Shown here: in pieces, positions 12,893-23,389 of the stretch
How positions within the stretch are numbered: the first letter of the stretch is position 1
Layout of the letters: each line of letters begins with the position of its first letter
NCBI GenBank assembly: GCA_014338405.1
Contig: JTDE01000169.1
Location: forward strand, 62,376-126,375
Length of the DNA stretch: 64,000 nt
Reading direction: 5' to 3'
DNA from: Paragonimus skrjabini miyazakii
Taxonomy: Eukaryota > Platyhelminthes > Trematoda > Plagiorchiida > Troglotrematidae
Made by a program: the position numbers and the translations under genes
Notes under the pieces: model-generated
Databases searched by the model: none
Seen by the model: the letters and a program-made list of their open reading frames with translations, nothing else
What the model was told of the DNA's origin: nothing

Positions 12893-13290
12893 AGAAGATT
12901 ATAAAGCAGAAAACAAGGGGCAAATGTGAAACTAAATAAACAAGGAAAACACAGAGTGGAGCTATTCTGTAATCAGTCAATTGCATCGTTACCATGGCAG
13001 TGTTAAACTAACAAACGAGTATTTTGGAACACACAGAAGTGGACACCATAGTATCAGGGCAACTGCCTCAGCATATTGTAATAATCAAGTCTCATCTCTC
13101 CAAAAGATAGCGAGCAGTCCTTAATGCCAGTGATCTGTGTGGTAGTTGCTGTGTGCACGCATTGATGTCAGACTGTATCTGCGCCAAACGCTTCCTCGCC
13201 CACACCGGGATGTGTTCCGAGGTCCGAAATTTCAGTTGCCATTCCGACATGCCAATGCAGTCGACCTGGCAACTACATGACATTACCAGC
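12893..13290 (-). mobile_element. Penelope-like element 3' end, minus-strand copy (GIY-YIG endonuclease remnant)
   Basis: Reading leftward from about 13290, the minus strand encodes VMSCSCQVDCIGMSEWQLKF then RTSEHIPVW. This matches the GIY-YIG endonuclease of Penelope-like retroelements, where the usual form is a Cys-rich lead, YIGRTER-L, then SEHIP-W. The key Tyr and Arg are replaced (CIGMSEW), so it is not expected to be active. After a frame change it continues with QYAEAVALILWCPLLCVPK and ends SLTLPW with a TAA stop at 12989-12991, the typical C-terminus of these proteins. The coding end and about 95 bp of following sequence are repeated in inverted orientation at 13381-13571. Confidence 0.8.
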
Positions 13291-13571
13291 ATCAGCAATC
13301 GCTCATCTCCTGGAAAGCCATCATCAGATGGATCCCACACAGGCATTCACAGTTGTTCAAGCAACTGATAAGTCAGGGTTGTTACGATATGCTGAGGCAG
13401 TCGCCCTGATACTATGGTGTCCACTTCTGTGTGTTCCAAAAGACTCGTTTGTTAGTTTAACACTGCCATGGTAACGATGCCATTGACTGATTACAGAATA
13501 GCCCCACTCTGTTTTTTCCTTGTTTATTTAGTTTCACATTTGACCCTTGTTTTCCGCTTATAATCTCATGT
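13277..13571 (+). mobile_element. Penelope-like element 3' end, plus-strand inverted copy
   Basis: The plus strand from about 13289 encodes SAIAHLLESHHQMDPTQAF, then RYAEAVALILWCPLLCVPKD, ending SLTLPW and a stop at 13472-13474. This is the C-terminal half of a Penelope-like endonuclease domain followed by its 3' untranslated part. Bases 13381-13571 form a near-perfect inverted duplicate of 13083-12893 (over 90% identity by eye), so the two copies diverge head-to-head from a junction near 13280. Internally deleted inverted partial copies are known for Penelope elements. The intact reading frame of this half suggests a fairly young insertion. Confidence 0.8.
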
Positions 13572-13964
13572 TCTTCAGTAGAACTCGGATGTGCGACTTG
13601 TTACTTTTTAGTACTCCAACAGAAAAATACGTGAACGTTTGGTCAAATATAAAAAATAAATGGCCCACATGTGAAATGAACCAATGAATCTATGGCGTCG
13701 CCCATACATACAACCAAATATCCAGAAAGTGCATTTCTACTACTATGAAACTAGATAAACATGGAGCCAATTAGGTAACTTTGGTCAGATCAATAATTGT
13801 CCAAAATGAGTCTTCGCCAGTGGTTTCACTGTGGATTAGATCAACAACATTGATAAAACTTCGTATTAAACCAGTAAAGCAGTTAAATATATGGTCAGTT
13901 TGATTTAGATAATTTTTCAAAATATTGCAAGTTACTAATGAGTAGTAGATGATTTTGGTTTTCA

Positions 13965-14320
13965 TGTAGATTGAACATCAACCACAACTGAGTTAACAAA
14001 AGTCAACAGGACAATTACTGTCTCTTCTTCAGGAGATTGGGCAGCCTGATCATTATTCACAAACGAAAGTGGTCGACCGTTCACATATGAGAATTCGGTC
14101 ATGTTCACTGTGAGGTGAATGGTGCAGTGGTAAACTCGGTTGCCTCATGAAAGCATGACCAGAGTTCTAGTCCCGGTAGTGGCAAGGATTTGCACTACTG
14201 ACGCGCTATAATGAGAGTGAACCCCGAGTCTAGTGCTTCTTTTTGGAAGGGGCCAACTGGAAAGTCTATGGGAATGCGATATCTCTGATCATTTGTGGAT
14301 GATGTTCAATCTACGTTGTA
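13965..14320 (+). repeat. Copy A1 of a tRNA-like short repeat family (SINE-like)
   Basis: This copy shares with 46380-46766 and 49744-50200 a body of about 300 bp. It includes a block around GTGGTCGACCGTTCACATAT, a pol III A-box-like TGGTGCAGTGG at 14120-14130 and a B-box-like GTTCTAGTC at 14164-14172, spaced as in tRNA-derived SINEs. Downstream blocks include GAGTCTAGTGCTTCTTTTTG and GGAAAGTCTATGGGAATGCG. Its ends are inverted copies of each other: GTAGATTGAACATCAACCAC at 13966-13985 against the reverse complement of GTGGATGATGTTCAATCTAC at 14295-14314, differing at one position over these 20 bases. No clear target-site duplication is visible. Confidence 0.7.
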
Positions 14321-15535
14321 AGTAGCCAAAATCAAGCTTCTTGAGAAAAAAAACAATTCGATTTATAAGCAAAGAAAACCTACCTCGTTTTTTGTCTAAT
14401 CTATATGAACATGTGTGGTCGAAATAAACTGGATACAAAATATATTCCTTTAAAATGTTTGGTAATTTCAGTCTAAATGAACCATATTGGTGTAAAAATA
14501 AAGCTAATATTCATAATGGCTATTTTATTAGAGATTCTGAGTGATGGACTGGTAATCACATATTTCTACCGAACAATGTAAACTACCATTTTTTAAGCTA
14601 TCCTTGCTTGAATACTCTCGCGAACTTTGAGTAACTAGTAAGCGTCCGTTTGAGCTAACAGGGTTGTCTGATAATATTTCCCGAAGAACTGATCTGTTGT
14701 GTTTAACGGTGATTTTCTGCATTAGTCTACGTCACTTGTGTATGAAAGCTAAAAAGTACACGCTTCACAATCGGCTGGAGACGATGTCACCGATAAGTGT
14801 ACAAGCAAGGAATAAAAAAGAGCAGGAAAAAAGAGCTAACGTTATAGTGTGTAAACTAAATTTCTACCAAATATAATTGGACCTAAAGCCGCTGGCAAGC
14901 TGATCGCTGTTATCAGCGGTAAAGGCACTGAACATATACAAAATTCCAGCTTCACATATTACAAGGAAGTCAACTGTGGCCACTAAGCGCAAGAAGTTTT
15001 GGTTCTTATCTACGACCGATTATAAAAATGATCGGTGTACTAAGAAAATTTGGTTAACACTATTTCAGTGTACAATATTCTCAAACAGTTACACCATCCA
15101 TTTTGACATTTTCTTTTATCTAGCTAGACTTTTCACTACAGAAATAGTTAGCTCAGGTTACATAATCACTAAAGCTTTATAGGCCGTACTCACAAGTCGA
15201 CTGCATGTAATCAATATGAAAATAACCGCCAGAAGCCTTTGCTACATGATCACTGGTTGACGTTTTCATGTACAGACAAGAGCCCAGCTAAGTTTGTTGC
15301 AGTAAAGAATCTGGCAGAGTGAAATAACCATTTTCAATTGTTTGTAATATGATATCTTTCGTTGAATGTCGATGTATGCTTGATGTAAGTTTGAAAAAGT
15401 GTAGTTCAGCTTGACTCTAGAATTACAGCAAATTGGAGATGAAGTGATTGGTGAACATGGTTTCGTTTATGCATGGAAAGCTTTCGGAAAATTTTACTTC
15501 ACAAGCTTCCATCAATCTACAGCCTCCTTTGTAGC
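14321..15535. other. Intron-like sequence, no gene seen
   Basis: This is AT-rich with short open frames only (14664-14876 and 14976-15182 on plus, 14528-14722 on minus). None of them has a recognisable domain or a convincing pair of splice sites. Confidence 0.45.
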
Positions 15536-15537
15536 CA

Positions 15538-15598
15538 AAAATAGGATTCGAGCTTGCTGATTCGCGTTTGGAAGAATCACTTACTGGCCTACCGATTT
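15538..15598 (-). repeat. Possible tRNA-like sequence (SINE or tRNA relic)
   Basis: Read on the minus strand, CGGTAGGCCAGTAAGTG is followed about 30 nt later by AGCTCGAATCCT, which matches the B-box consensus (GGTTCGANTCC) at most positions. A clean cloverleaf cannot be drawn by eye and the anticodon arm is not evident. A degraded tRNA-derived SINE head is more likely than a working tRNA gene. Confidence 0.25.
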
Positions 15599-15959
15599 AT
15601 GTCCCAAATGGCTGAAATTACAGTGTAAAGATGTGTAAGGTATTCAAACAAATTTGAGCGTTTTTATGCACACTTTTTGTAAAGTAGGTTTGCACAAGGA
15701 TTATTTTAGTTCTAGTGGATTATAGATCTTGCATCTCTAGATGTTTTGAGGCTGCGAAAGGAATTGTACCTGTTGAGTAAAAATCAAACCTAGAAGACAG
15801 AAAATCATGAGCTTGTAAGGCCGCGAATTTATTTTCCGACTGCAGAAAATTCTACCAGCGCTCAGGCATAATTCACCACAGCTGGTAAAAATATGGACAG
15901 AAAATCTGTCACAAAAATCGAGGTAGGTTATTGAAGTATTTAATGTAATCAATCGGTTG

Positions 15960-17170
15960 AGTGGTTTTATTAATGAAGTATAATGCTATTTACATAGATG
16001 AATGTAAATTCCCAATTTCTGTCTGGTTTCATGGTTCAAAAACGGTTATCTGAGAAATGAGGCATCCGGTTTTTGTTCCCAAAGAAAACCATGGAAACAC
16101 GTTTTAAAATGTAACAGAAGGCACTTTGGAGAAAAGATTTTTTGTGCTTACCAAACAATCGTTGTAGACAAACTAAAGAACAGCTGTGTCATCAAACAGA
16201 AAATGTTCAATTCTTTTATAGTTATCAATGTGCAGACTGAAGCAGAAATAAAAAGTCTCTGCTAGGTAAGACGATCGATGAGGGGAAGTCAAACCTCGTT
16301 AGACAGGTGGGTCAATTAAAGTGCTAATCAGAGCAATATCGTTTGGGAAACTTGCAATTGTTTTGCGTGTGCTTGATGAATTTACATATGTTAAAGAAGG
16401 GTCGACTGTTATATTGCCAAGTTAGTCCCAAGTGTAGGTTTAGTAGTAACATATATATATATATATCGCTTTTTACTGCCATATAAAGGTTTACCAAAAT
16501 GCACAAACTTCAAGCGTTCTAATATGTTTTATTTAATGATAAAATTCGCATAATACAAATTATAATGTGCAGATATGTACCGTTCTGGGAGAAAAATCAG
16601 CTATCACTAGTCTGATAAATTTGTTGAATTTTCAGTCAGCCAGCATACTTGAACATTTGTGCGACACTTGCAAGCGTATACGCCTGGTTGTAACTCATTC
16701 TTTTGGGGAAGCCAAAAAATCGCTCATCTCGATACCTCTGGTAAAAAATGTAATGACTGAGTTAATCGAACAAAGCAATATTTGACTGAGATAATTGATT
16801 TATTTTAGGTTACTTGTAAGAAAAGGAAATCTGTATTGAATGTGACATTCTTTAATGGTCGCCACGACCAACAAATTGAACCGAGAGACAGAAAAGTGAT
16901 TCGTAAATGTTGAATTAAAACGAGTGCCAAGTGGCGTTTTATCACTTAGATGAGATATAGAAGAGTTTCAGACCATTGTGTCCTTGTAAACACTGAGATG
17001 ATTTTACTGGATTATTCTGTCTGTACAGTTCTCACCTTAAAATATACGCTGTTGACCTGAAAGCTCCTATAAGGGGAATACACCACTTAACTGATTCCAA
17101 TAGATATTATCACCAGGACCCTTACTCGTTGTAACAGTGGTGTTGAGTCAATTAGATAGAAAATGCAATA
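15960..17170. other. No gene seen
   Basis: Only short open frames (16324-16506 on minus, 16567-16785 on plus) without recognisable motifs. The stretch sits between the tRNA-like piece at 15.5 kb and the 3' side of the RTE remnant at 17.2 kb. Confidence 0.4.
16451..16466. repeat. (AT)8 microsatellite
   Basis: A perfect run of eight AT dinucleotides in otherwise unremarkable AT-rich DNA. Confidence 0.9.
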
Positions 17171-17199
17171 AAATTGAATGAGAACTGATGAAACGATGC

Positions 17200-18120
17200 T
17201 GAGTAGGAGCACCAGAAACGGTGTGAGTGCATGCATGCTATTGGTCACGCAACTGTTGTTTCGGACAGCGCTTCTGGCCAACTATCACATTGACTACGAA
17301 GACCAAAACCGGATAGGGGACATCTCCACACCTTATCCAGTGGAACAGTTAAGACGTTCACAGTTCAATACCAAGCTGTTTCTTGTCCATCAGACAGTAT
17401 TGTTCAACTGTTGGAGATTTCAGTATATTATGCCTGGTGCGGTAAACATTCAACTGGCATGCGGATTACATGACCGAACCATTACAGGTTGTGTATTGTT
17501 ATTGGTTGAGCAGTTGAGCATTTTTCCCGAGCATCTTGGAATAAACGCCGGTGGACGGCCACATTGTTCACATGATCACTTCGTTCAATATTAGCTAATT
17601 AGCAGTGACAACGGCGGTTAAAGACAGCAAGATTGTTGACATCTCTGTTGCCGGCTGGACACGTTCTGAACCATGGAGCAAGCCGAAGCGCACTTACGCA
17701 TTATATACCATTGCTTTCAACAACTACTGAGCGTTCCTTCGACGCCATGGTTAGCACTCAACTCATACCTTTGCTATCTTCGTTGATATCTTGTCAACAA
17801 TACTATAAGCTAAAGGAAAAGTGCTGCCCAAGTCTGCAAAAGTGTCCACGGTCTCAGTTGGATTGCTTGCAATAAAGAACGTAGTGGTGGGAATGCTCCA
17901 GTCTTGAGACAGTGGTTTAAATTTTGAAGGTGCGAGGTGTCTTCTATACAAACCAGATCTTGTTTAGATAAGTAAGACAATGTCATCCGCATACTGTAGG
18001 TCGGCCAACCTAGAGTCAGGAAAAAACTCAATTCCAATGGATTTTTCAGGCGCGATTTTCGGTCTATAATCCAGGACAAAATCGATCTGGAAGGGGAAAA
18101 CCAAGCAAATCTGACGACCA
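17200..18120 (-). mobile_element. RTE-type non-LTR retrotransposon remnant, reverse transcriptase 3' half
   Basis: Translation of the minus strand from about 18100 gives a palm region with the catalytic core LADLQYADDIVLL (YADD at 17982-17993). It is followed by SKFKPLSQDWSIPTT and DKISTKIAK, the order found after motif C in flatworm RTE elements. After a frameshift, MVYNA and LLHGSE correspond to the usual KGRVYNA...LLYGSETW block. Further down, the block FGHVIRMPVECLP matches the usual W-LGHVLRMP-RLP motif. Frameshifts and stops break the frame many times, so it is dead. A 138-codon frame on the plus strand (17178-17594) is its antisense shadow. The endonuclease domain and 5' part are absent, as expected from 5' truncation. 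Confidence 0.75.
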
Positions 18121-18555
18121 CTGCTAAGAGTGAAAAGCATCTAATACGTTGGAGGATTGATGTAATGTAATTTATTTTGTGTCAAACTTTTCACTTCTTT
18201 CAGAAATTCCGTGAGTGCAGTTTTCGTCCAAAATTTGGAATCCAGAGCAAATTATGCAATTTTTTTGGCATGAACAAGAGTTAATTATCTAATCACACAT
18301 GACACACTTATTTTAGCATATACCTGCTTTCTTAACCAAAGGAAATATTTTACTAAAGGACATTCATCGCTTACTAACTAATTAGTGTTATGCGTGATTC
18401 TTTCTACTCAACCGTTAAAAATGGGGTTTGATCACACAGCATGACAAACATGTTTTCAAACATTTATCATCGAGTAAGTACAACTGCGCAGATTGAAAGG
18501 AGAGAACTAAGCTGTCCAAGGAGCTGAAATTAGAGCAACAAAATTCAAACGAAAG

Positions 18556-18849
18556 TCATTTCTCACTCTCCTGTTCTAGGTTCACTAAATAATGGCATTC
18601 TTCCCTCAAGGTGTGGGAGAGTAGTGTTAGCCACTGGGAACTCGTGAGTTTGCAGGGTCGGAACAAACGCTTTGAGCATAAAGCTGCATAAGTCTTTCCA
18701 ACGGGGACTGAATCGGCCATCACCAACATGCTTTGGGTTGGACAATCAGAATTGCGTATATGATCCGAAAAGCTTTTAACGCGTCCGGCCGATGAGCGCT
18801 TATAACAGACTAACACACTATACAGTGGTGATTGTGGATGAGGCGCCAT
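18556..18849 (-). other. Open frame of unknown status
   Basis: A 97-codon minus-strand frame overlaps a second, 60-codon minus-strand frame at 18563-18745. Neither contains a motif I recognise and no convincing splice sites border them. It lies just upstream of the RTE remnant in the same orientation, so it may be eroded retroelement sequence. Chance is equally possible. Confidence 0.12.
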
Positions 18850-19469
18850 TTTTGATAAAGCGTGGATGATGCCCTTTATTTGGATTAGACAAGGGTGTTA
18901 TCGTCTGCCTGAAATATATCAGTGGATAACAGCAATCAGTGAGTATTTTTAAAACTATTCCCGAGCTCAGACCTGGGATCTAGATAAGCTGTCAATACAA
19001 CCACGCGAAACATTTAACTTACTAACAGGTGTAAGCATGGATTTTTGCTCTCAGTAACCATCTCTTCCAAGTGGGGGTGAGATGACTATAGGTTGCTTAC
19101 AGCTTGAAGAATGCGGTCCTCTTTTGGTATGGCTAGCATGTTTCGTCCAATGAACCAATAAGGATTGGAATTTCTCTACAACTTATTGTTGGGGATATCA
19201 GTTGCGACTTTCTACACGACTTTGGAGCAGATTTGGCTGACGCCAAAAGTTATGGTCCGGGCAAAGTTTATTTTGTGTTTTGAGTGAACACGTCAGAATT
19301 AGCAAATGTGTTTAGCATATGTTTTACATGCTGTGCATCGTCTTAGAGATATGTTAGATTATCGATTCTTTTTTACCTAGGGAAAATGGAATGAAACGGT
19401 AACATTTAGTCTGGCGGTGATTTGAATAGAATCGTGTGCCAGACCAATGATAGACCCTTTTGTTTACAG

Positions 19470-19652
19470 AGGGAACGTTTGAATACTGGCAAACACTTGT
19501 TTATTTCCCAATTTTTCTGTGAACATATCTGTCCTTGTGAGATCAATCTATTCCTATGGGTTCTTATGAAATTTAAACGCACTTCAGACGTACAGCAAAA
19601 AAGAGATTCGTTGACGACTGTGATTTGCAAACCTATGCATCCACAGGCAAAG
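19470..19652 (+). CDS. Candidate 61-codon internal exon, weakly RGS-like
   Basis: A good acceptor (GACCCTTTTGTTTACAG) precedes 19470 and a donor (GGCAAAG then GTATAT) follows 19652. They delimit exactly 61 codons in phase 0-0. The peptide includes LFISQFFCEHICPCEINLFL then WVLMKFKRTSDVQQKRDSL and ends PMHPQAK. The pattern of an aromatic-rich helix, an acidic-hydrophobic helix ending in LW and a following basic helix is faintly like the start of RGS or GRK N-terminal domains. I would not name it on this. A 119-codon frame is open on the minus strand over the same bases (19406-19765), so the coding strand is not certain; the splice pair favours plus. Confidence 0.35.
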
Positions 19653-19659
19653 GTATATT

Positions 19660-21150
19660 TTTCTAACAAGAGCTGAGTCAGATAAAAGTAGAAATTACTG
19701 ATGGAGGTCTGAGTATCAGATATATACAGTACTCTAGTTATCTGAATGTCTTTTGTCTCAGTCAATAAGACTAGACTTTAGAGTGTAAAATTGAAATAAA
19801 CAGCGTCTGTTCTGACACGGAAAACAGAAAATAATTTTATTAAGTTACTCTCATGATCTGTTGAGAAAAAAAGCTATCTGTGGGTCTAATTCAACTGAAG
19901 TCTGAATGTTCTGTTCTGTTTGTGTCCATTCTATACAAAAACAAGAGTTTTCCCAACTTGTCCTATAAGAAAAGTATGAATTGGCTGAAACTGGTCCAAG
20001 TTTCTCTCGGTAATGTCATTTGGGAACAGAATCAAAAAAGTAATTGCTACGGCACGTATTTTATAACATCAGTAACATCGTTCAAAATCAAAATGCCATT
20101 TTGTAAACAAAATCTATAAGTTGGGAATGAATAGCAAACATTCGTAGACATACTTTTCTGAAACCAGCCTGTATGTGATATGTTGTGACTACATAAAAAG
20201 TTTCTATACATGAGTCGTCGTTTTAGCCTAATATTTACAACATTTGAAAACTAATGGCTTTCCACAGGATGTTGATAATATTGGCAAGAGAATTCAATAG
20301 TTGTAACTAACCCATCATTGTCGAAAACGAAAATCAGTTCAAAATTTTACAATACAAAAGCTAAAGTCTGAATGTCATTGCACACTTTGAACGTCTCTCT
20401 CAAAGTTGCGCAGACTGATTGATGTTGAACTGATGTTTGGCGATGTGATATTTACTGCAATATATCCAAAAAATAAACTGAGAACGATTGTCATTCTTTT
20501 GATTGGCGTCAACAATGTCCATCAAACAGTGTCACACACGTATACGAGTGAATCATGCATGGATATCTATTTTTTATGTTTAGTGTTAACCGGTACTGCA
20601 TCAGGGATAATATATTTAACTGGGGTTGTCAAAAATGCATTCGTAGGTCCCACGTTTCAAGAAGTTTTGCAGAAATCGAGAGGTTATAACTGTGCCAACA
20701 AGTAAAATCGCTAGTAAGTAAAGTTCCCACTCATAATTGGATTCAGGGTCCTAGAATATATACTTCATCCCTGTACAAACGTAATACCGCCAGGATCACA
20801 GCTCTTTAAAACAGCTTTTTCGCGTGCCCGTTAATCTTATTTTTCAAATATCTTGAGAACAAGACAGCATTTCCAGGCCATTTTGATTGAGATTTACTAA
20901 ACAAGCTTAATCAGAGGTATTGTGTTTTCAAAACTGTTTGTGATTATCCGAAAAGCCACAGTCTGTGAATATTACGATCTTCCACGAAGACGTTTAGTAA
21001 AGCGTAGCGATAAACCAAGGATCTCAGCTAATCAAGGCAAGATTGAAGCATATTGCCAAGGTGCTCTTGAACAAGCTGCCGTAGTGAAAAAATCGGCAAC
21101 TTCAACAAGTTTGATCAACAGATCGTTTCCGAAGGGTGGATTACAAGTTG
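19660..21150. other. Intron-like sequence with uninformative open frames
   Basis: Plus-strand frames at 19880-20119, 20406-20705 and 20922-21188 are open but carry no recognisable domain. The second contains a hydrophobic stretch (FLCLVLTGTASGIIYLTG) that could span a membrane if translated. No firm splice pair was found for any of them. Confidence 0.3.
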
Positions 21151-21164
21151 GTGCCAAGCAGATG

Positions 21165-21242
21165 ATGAATTATAATGATGAATTATAATCATATAATATG
21201 AAAATCATACCCAACAAAGTTCTTCTTAACAGTCAAAGGGTT
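21165..21242 (-). repeat. Dispersed repeat tail, copy 1
   Basis: The sequence GATGAATTATAATCATATAA and about 45 bp after it match 35107-35175 (which has GATGAATTATAATCACATAA and ends ACAGTCAAGAGACTCAA). At this copy the 13-bp unit GATGAATTATAAT is tandemly duplicated (21167-21192), as is common in the 3' tails of non-LTR retrotransposons. If so, the element's 3' end points left (minus strand). No coding remnant was recognised to its right. Confidence 0.5.
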
Positions 21243-23289
21243 CAAGAGCTCCAGACTGGTTATGTATGCACCACTCACGCGAATTAAAGTAGTAGGCAGC
21301 TGACTATTAGTACGACTATCAAATCGACGCGATAAAACAAAACATATGGATGAAGTCTCAGTTAACAGTCAGAAACAGAAGAGGCAGAATATGCGGGGAT
21401 AACCATCTGGGAAGGAGAAGGTTGGGTCAGATTTTCACATGTTTCCACTTGAAACGCCGATACATCAAGCACACGGCGAGACTTAAACAACTGTATACAA
21501 AGGAGTTAGGTTTGGTTTTGCAGTCGATGGATTTTTTATTCGGTTTGTCTATTTTATTTGCTCTAATTTAAAATATTGCTTACATTAGTCCATACCGTTC
21601 ATTTCTACATAACAGGAACATATGGTGAATGATCAGATTGCAACTTTGCGGAATGATTACGTAAAATGTAGCCTCCCGCTGAAATTAAATATTCCATAGA
21701 GACGCATCATCAATTACAGGTACGACAAACCAAAGTGGTGGAGTTCCCTAGGTTTTTAAATGAATAGGTGGAAAACATTATTTCAAAAACGTAAAATCTG
21801 ATGACATCATTTGATTAATTCAACCAGACACTCCAAAGGTTCCTTTTGTTAACGATCGTAAATGACTGTTTTATATCCTATTTTTAACGTGGTTCATGAC
21901 ATCCCATTTGATGTCAGCTGTCATTCAGAATAACATATGTTGTTCATTCACCGATTGTCCAGCCATCTAAAATGAATTATGGGGAAGGACAACTCTGTTC
22001 AAAGCCGGTGTGTTAGATTGATCATGTTGTAAAACAACCGGAAAGCGTGAATTTGCGGATAACTTCACTAGAATGAAGTGAAAATGCTTCACCAAATGAA
22101 GTTATGGAAATATATCGAGTTTACTTGGGGGTATTCCGCTTGAGGAATATGTCGTTGAATTGCATCTTGCAGTATCAATCAGGTATCTGAATCGCACAGT
22201 ATCAGAATCTTAATGATTATAGAAGGCACTAGGAGGCAACACATTTAATAAAAAATCTGGATCCGACTGAGTATTTAATGAACTGCGATGAAACATCCTG
22301 GTTTATCTTGTTTTTGTAGAGATGCCATTGCGAACTGAAGTACGATTTGCGCTAAAATTTTTCGAAACGTACGGTGACCGGACGCAAATTTTGTAGCATA
22401 CCAATCGTCACAATTTAGTAAATCACTGGGTAGGCTGCACAATTTCTTAACGAGAGACATTTTTTGCCACCGTTTTTTGGTTTTCTGACATCTATTGTTA
22501 ATCCATATTTTTTTAAAAACTCTTCTTGTCTTCAAACCGTGCTGATCAGCAAATATACATCAGCGGAATCGAGATGTTACGTTAATTGCTTTTGACACTG
22601 AAAAGTAGAAAACGGAGGTATACCTATTGGTGATCGGTTCACGTGGTATATCACGTTTACTAAATTGCCACTTTGTCGGTTTACTCAACTATACGCGAAA
22701 TAATTATCATGGGAGAAGTTGTATTAGAGGATACTGCAAGATGTTTATCACTCCGGAACTAACTTCTTCCATTTTTTGGCTGGAGTTGAGGGATAATAAA
22801 TTTTGTCCCTGGTTGAAAAGAACTATTTGTAGTTTGTGAGTTTGATGAGTGTATGCGAATTCATCTACTTCGACCAAAAGGGGAATATTTTTTGAAACAT
22901 TCAAAATTCTAGAATGAAAGACTGAAAAATCTGTAGCCGATTTCTGCAGGTATTCAAAATTAATAGCCTCACATGTTTAATAGCTTAAAAGATGATCGTT
23001 TACTCGAACAGATTTTTATCAGCAGAAAAAATGAAGACAAAACAAACTATGATTGATTTGGTTTATAAATTCTGGGAACCCTCAACACGACCATGAAATA
23101 CGAGAACACATGCAGACAAACAAAAGTGGAACACAACTATGCAGACTTCTAGCACCAAACCTAAACTTATAAAGCGTTGTACGAAAAGTTATACATTGTA
23201 ACATATTAGTTTATTTAGCAAGTATTCATTTTTGCTCATTTAAGTTTGTGTCAGTTCTGTTACTGTTTCTCAACGCTGACAGAAAGCAC
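21243..23289. other. No gene seen up to the assembly gap
   Basis: AT-rich, with short open frames (21350-21571 and 22627-22839 on plus, 22275-22535 on minus) that lack recognisable domains. Several poly-T and poly-A runs are present. Confidence 0.4.
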
Positions 23290-23389
23290 NNNNNNNNNNN
23301 NNNNNNNNNNNNNNNNNNNNNNNNNNNNNNNNNNNNNNNNNNNNNNNNNNNNNNNNNNNNNNNNNNNNNNNNNNNNNNNNNNNNNNNNN
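23290..23389. other. Assembly gap (100 N)
   Basis: Exactly 100 consecutive N bases, the conventional length for a scaffold gap of unknown size. True distances across it are therefore unknown. Confidence 0.99.

Larger units (their letters stand above)
12893..13571. repeat. Long inverted repeat (about 190-bp arms, about 300-bp spacer)
   Basis: Left arm 12893-13083 and right arm 13381-13571 are reverse complements with scattered mismatches. Examples are the shared blocks around ATGCTGAGGCAGT, CACTTCTGTGTGTTCCAAAA and CTTGTTTATTTAGTTTCACA. The spacer encodes the upstream part of the endonuclease on the minus strand. Transcribed RNA from here could fold into a hairpin of up to about 190 bp. Confidence 0.85.

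Noticed and set aside
17178..17594. 138-codon plus-strand open frame
   Set aside because: It lies antisense to the minus-strand RTE reverse-transcriptase remnant, whose conserved blocks can be followed through the same bases.
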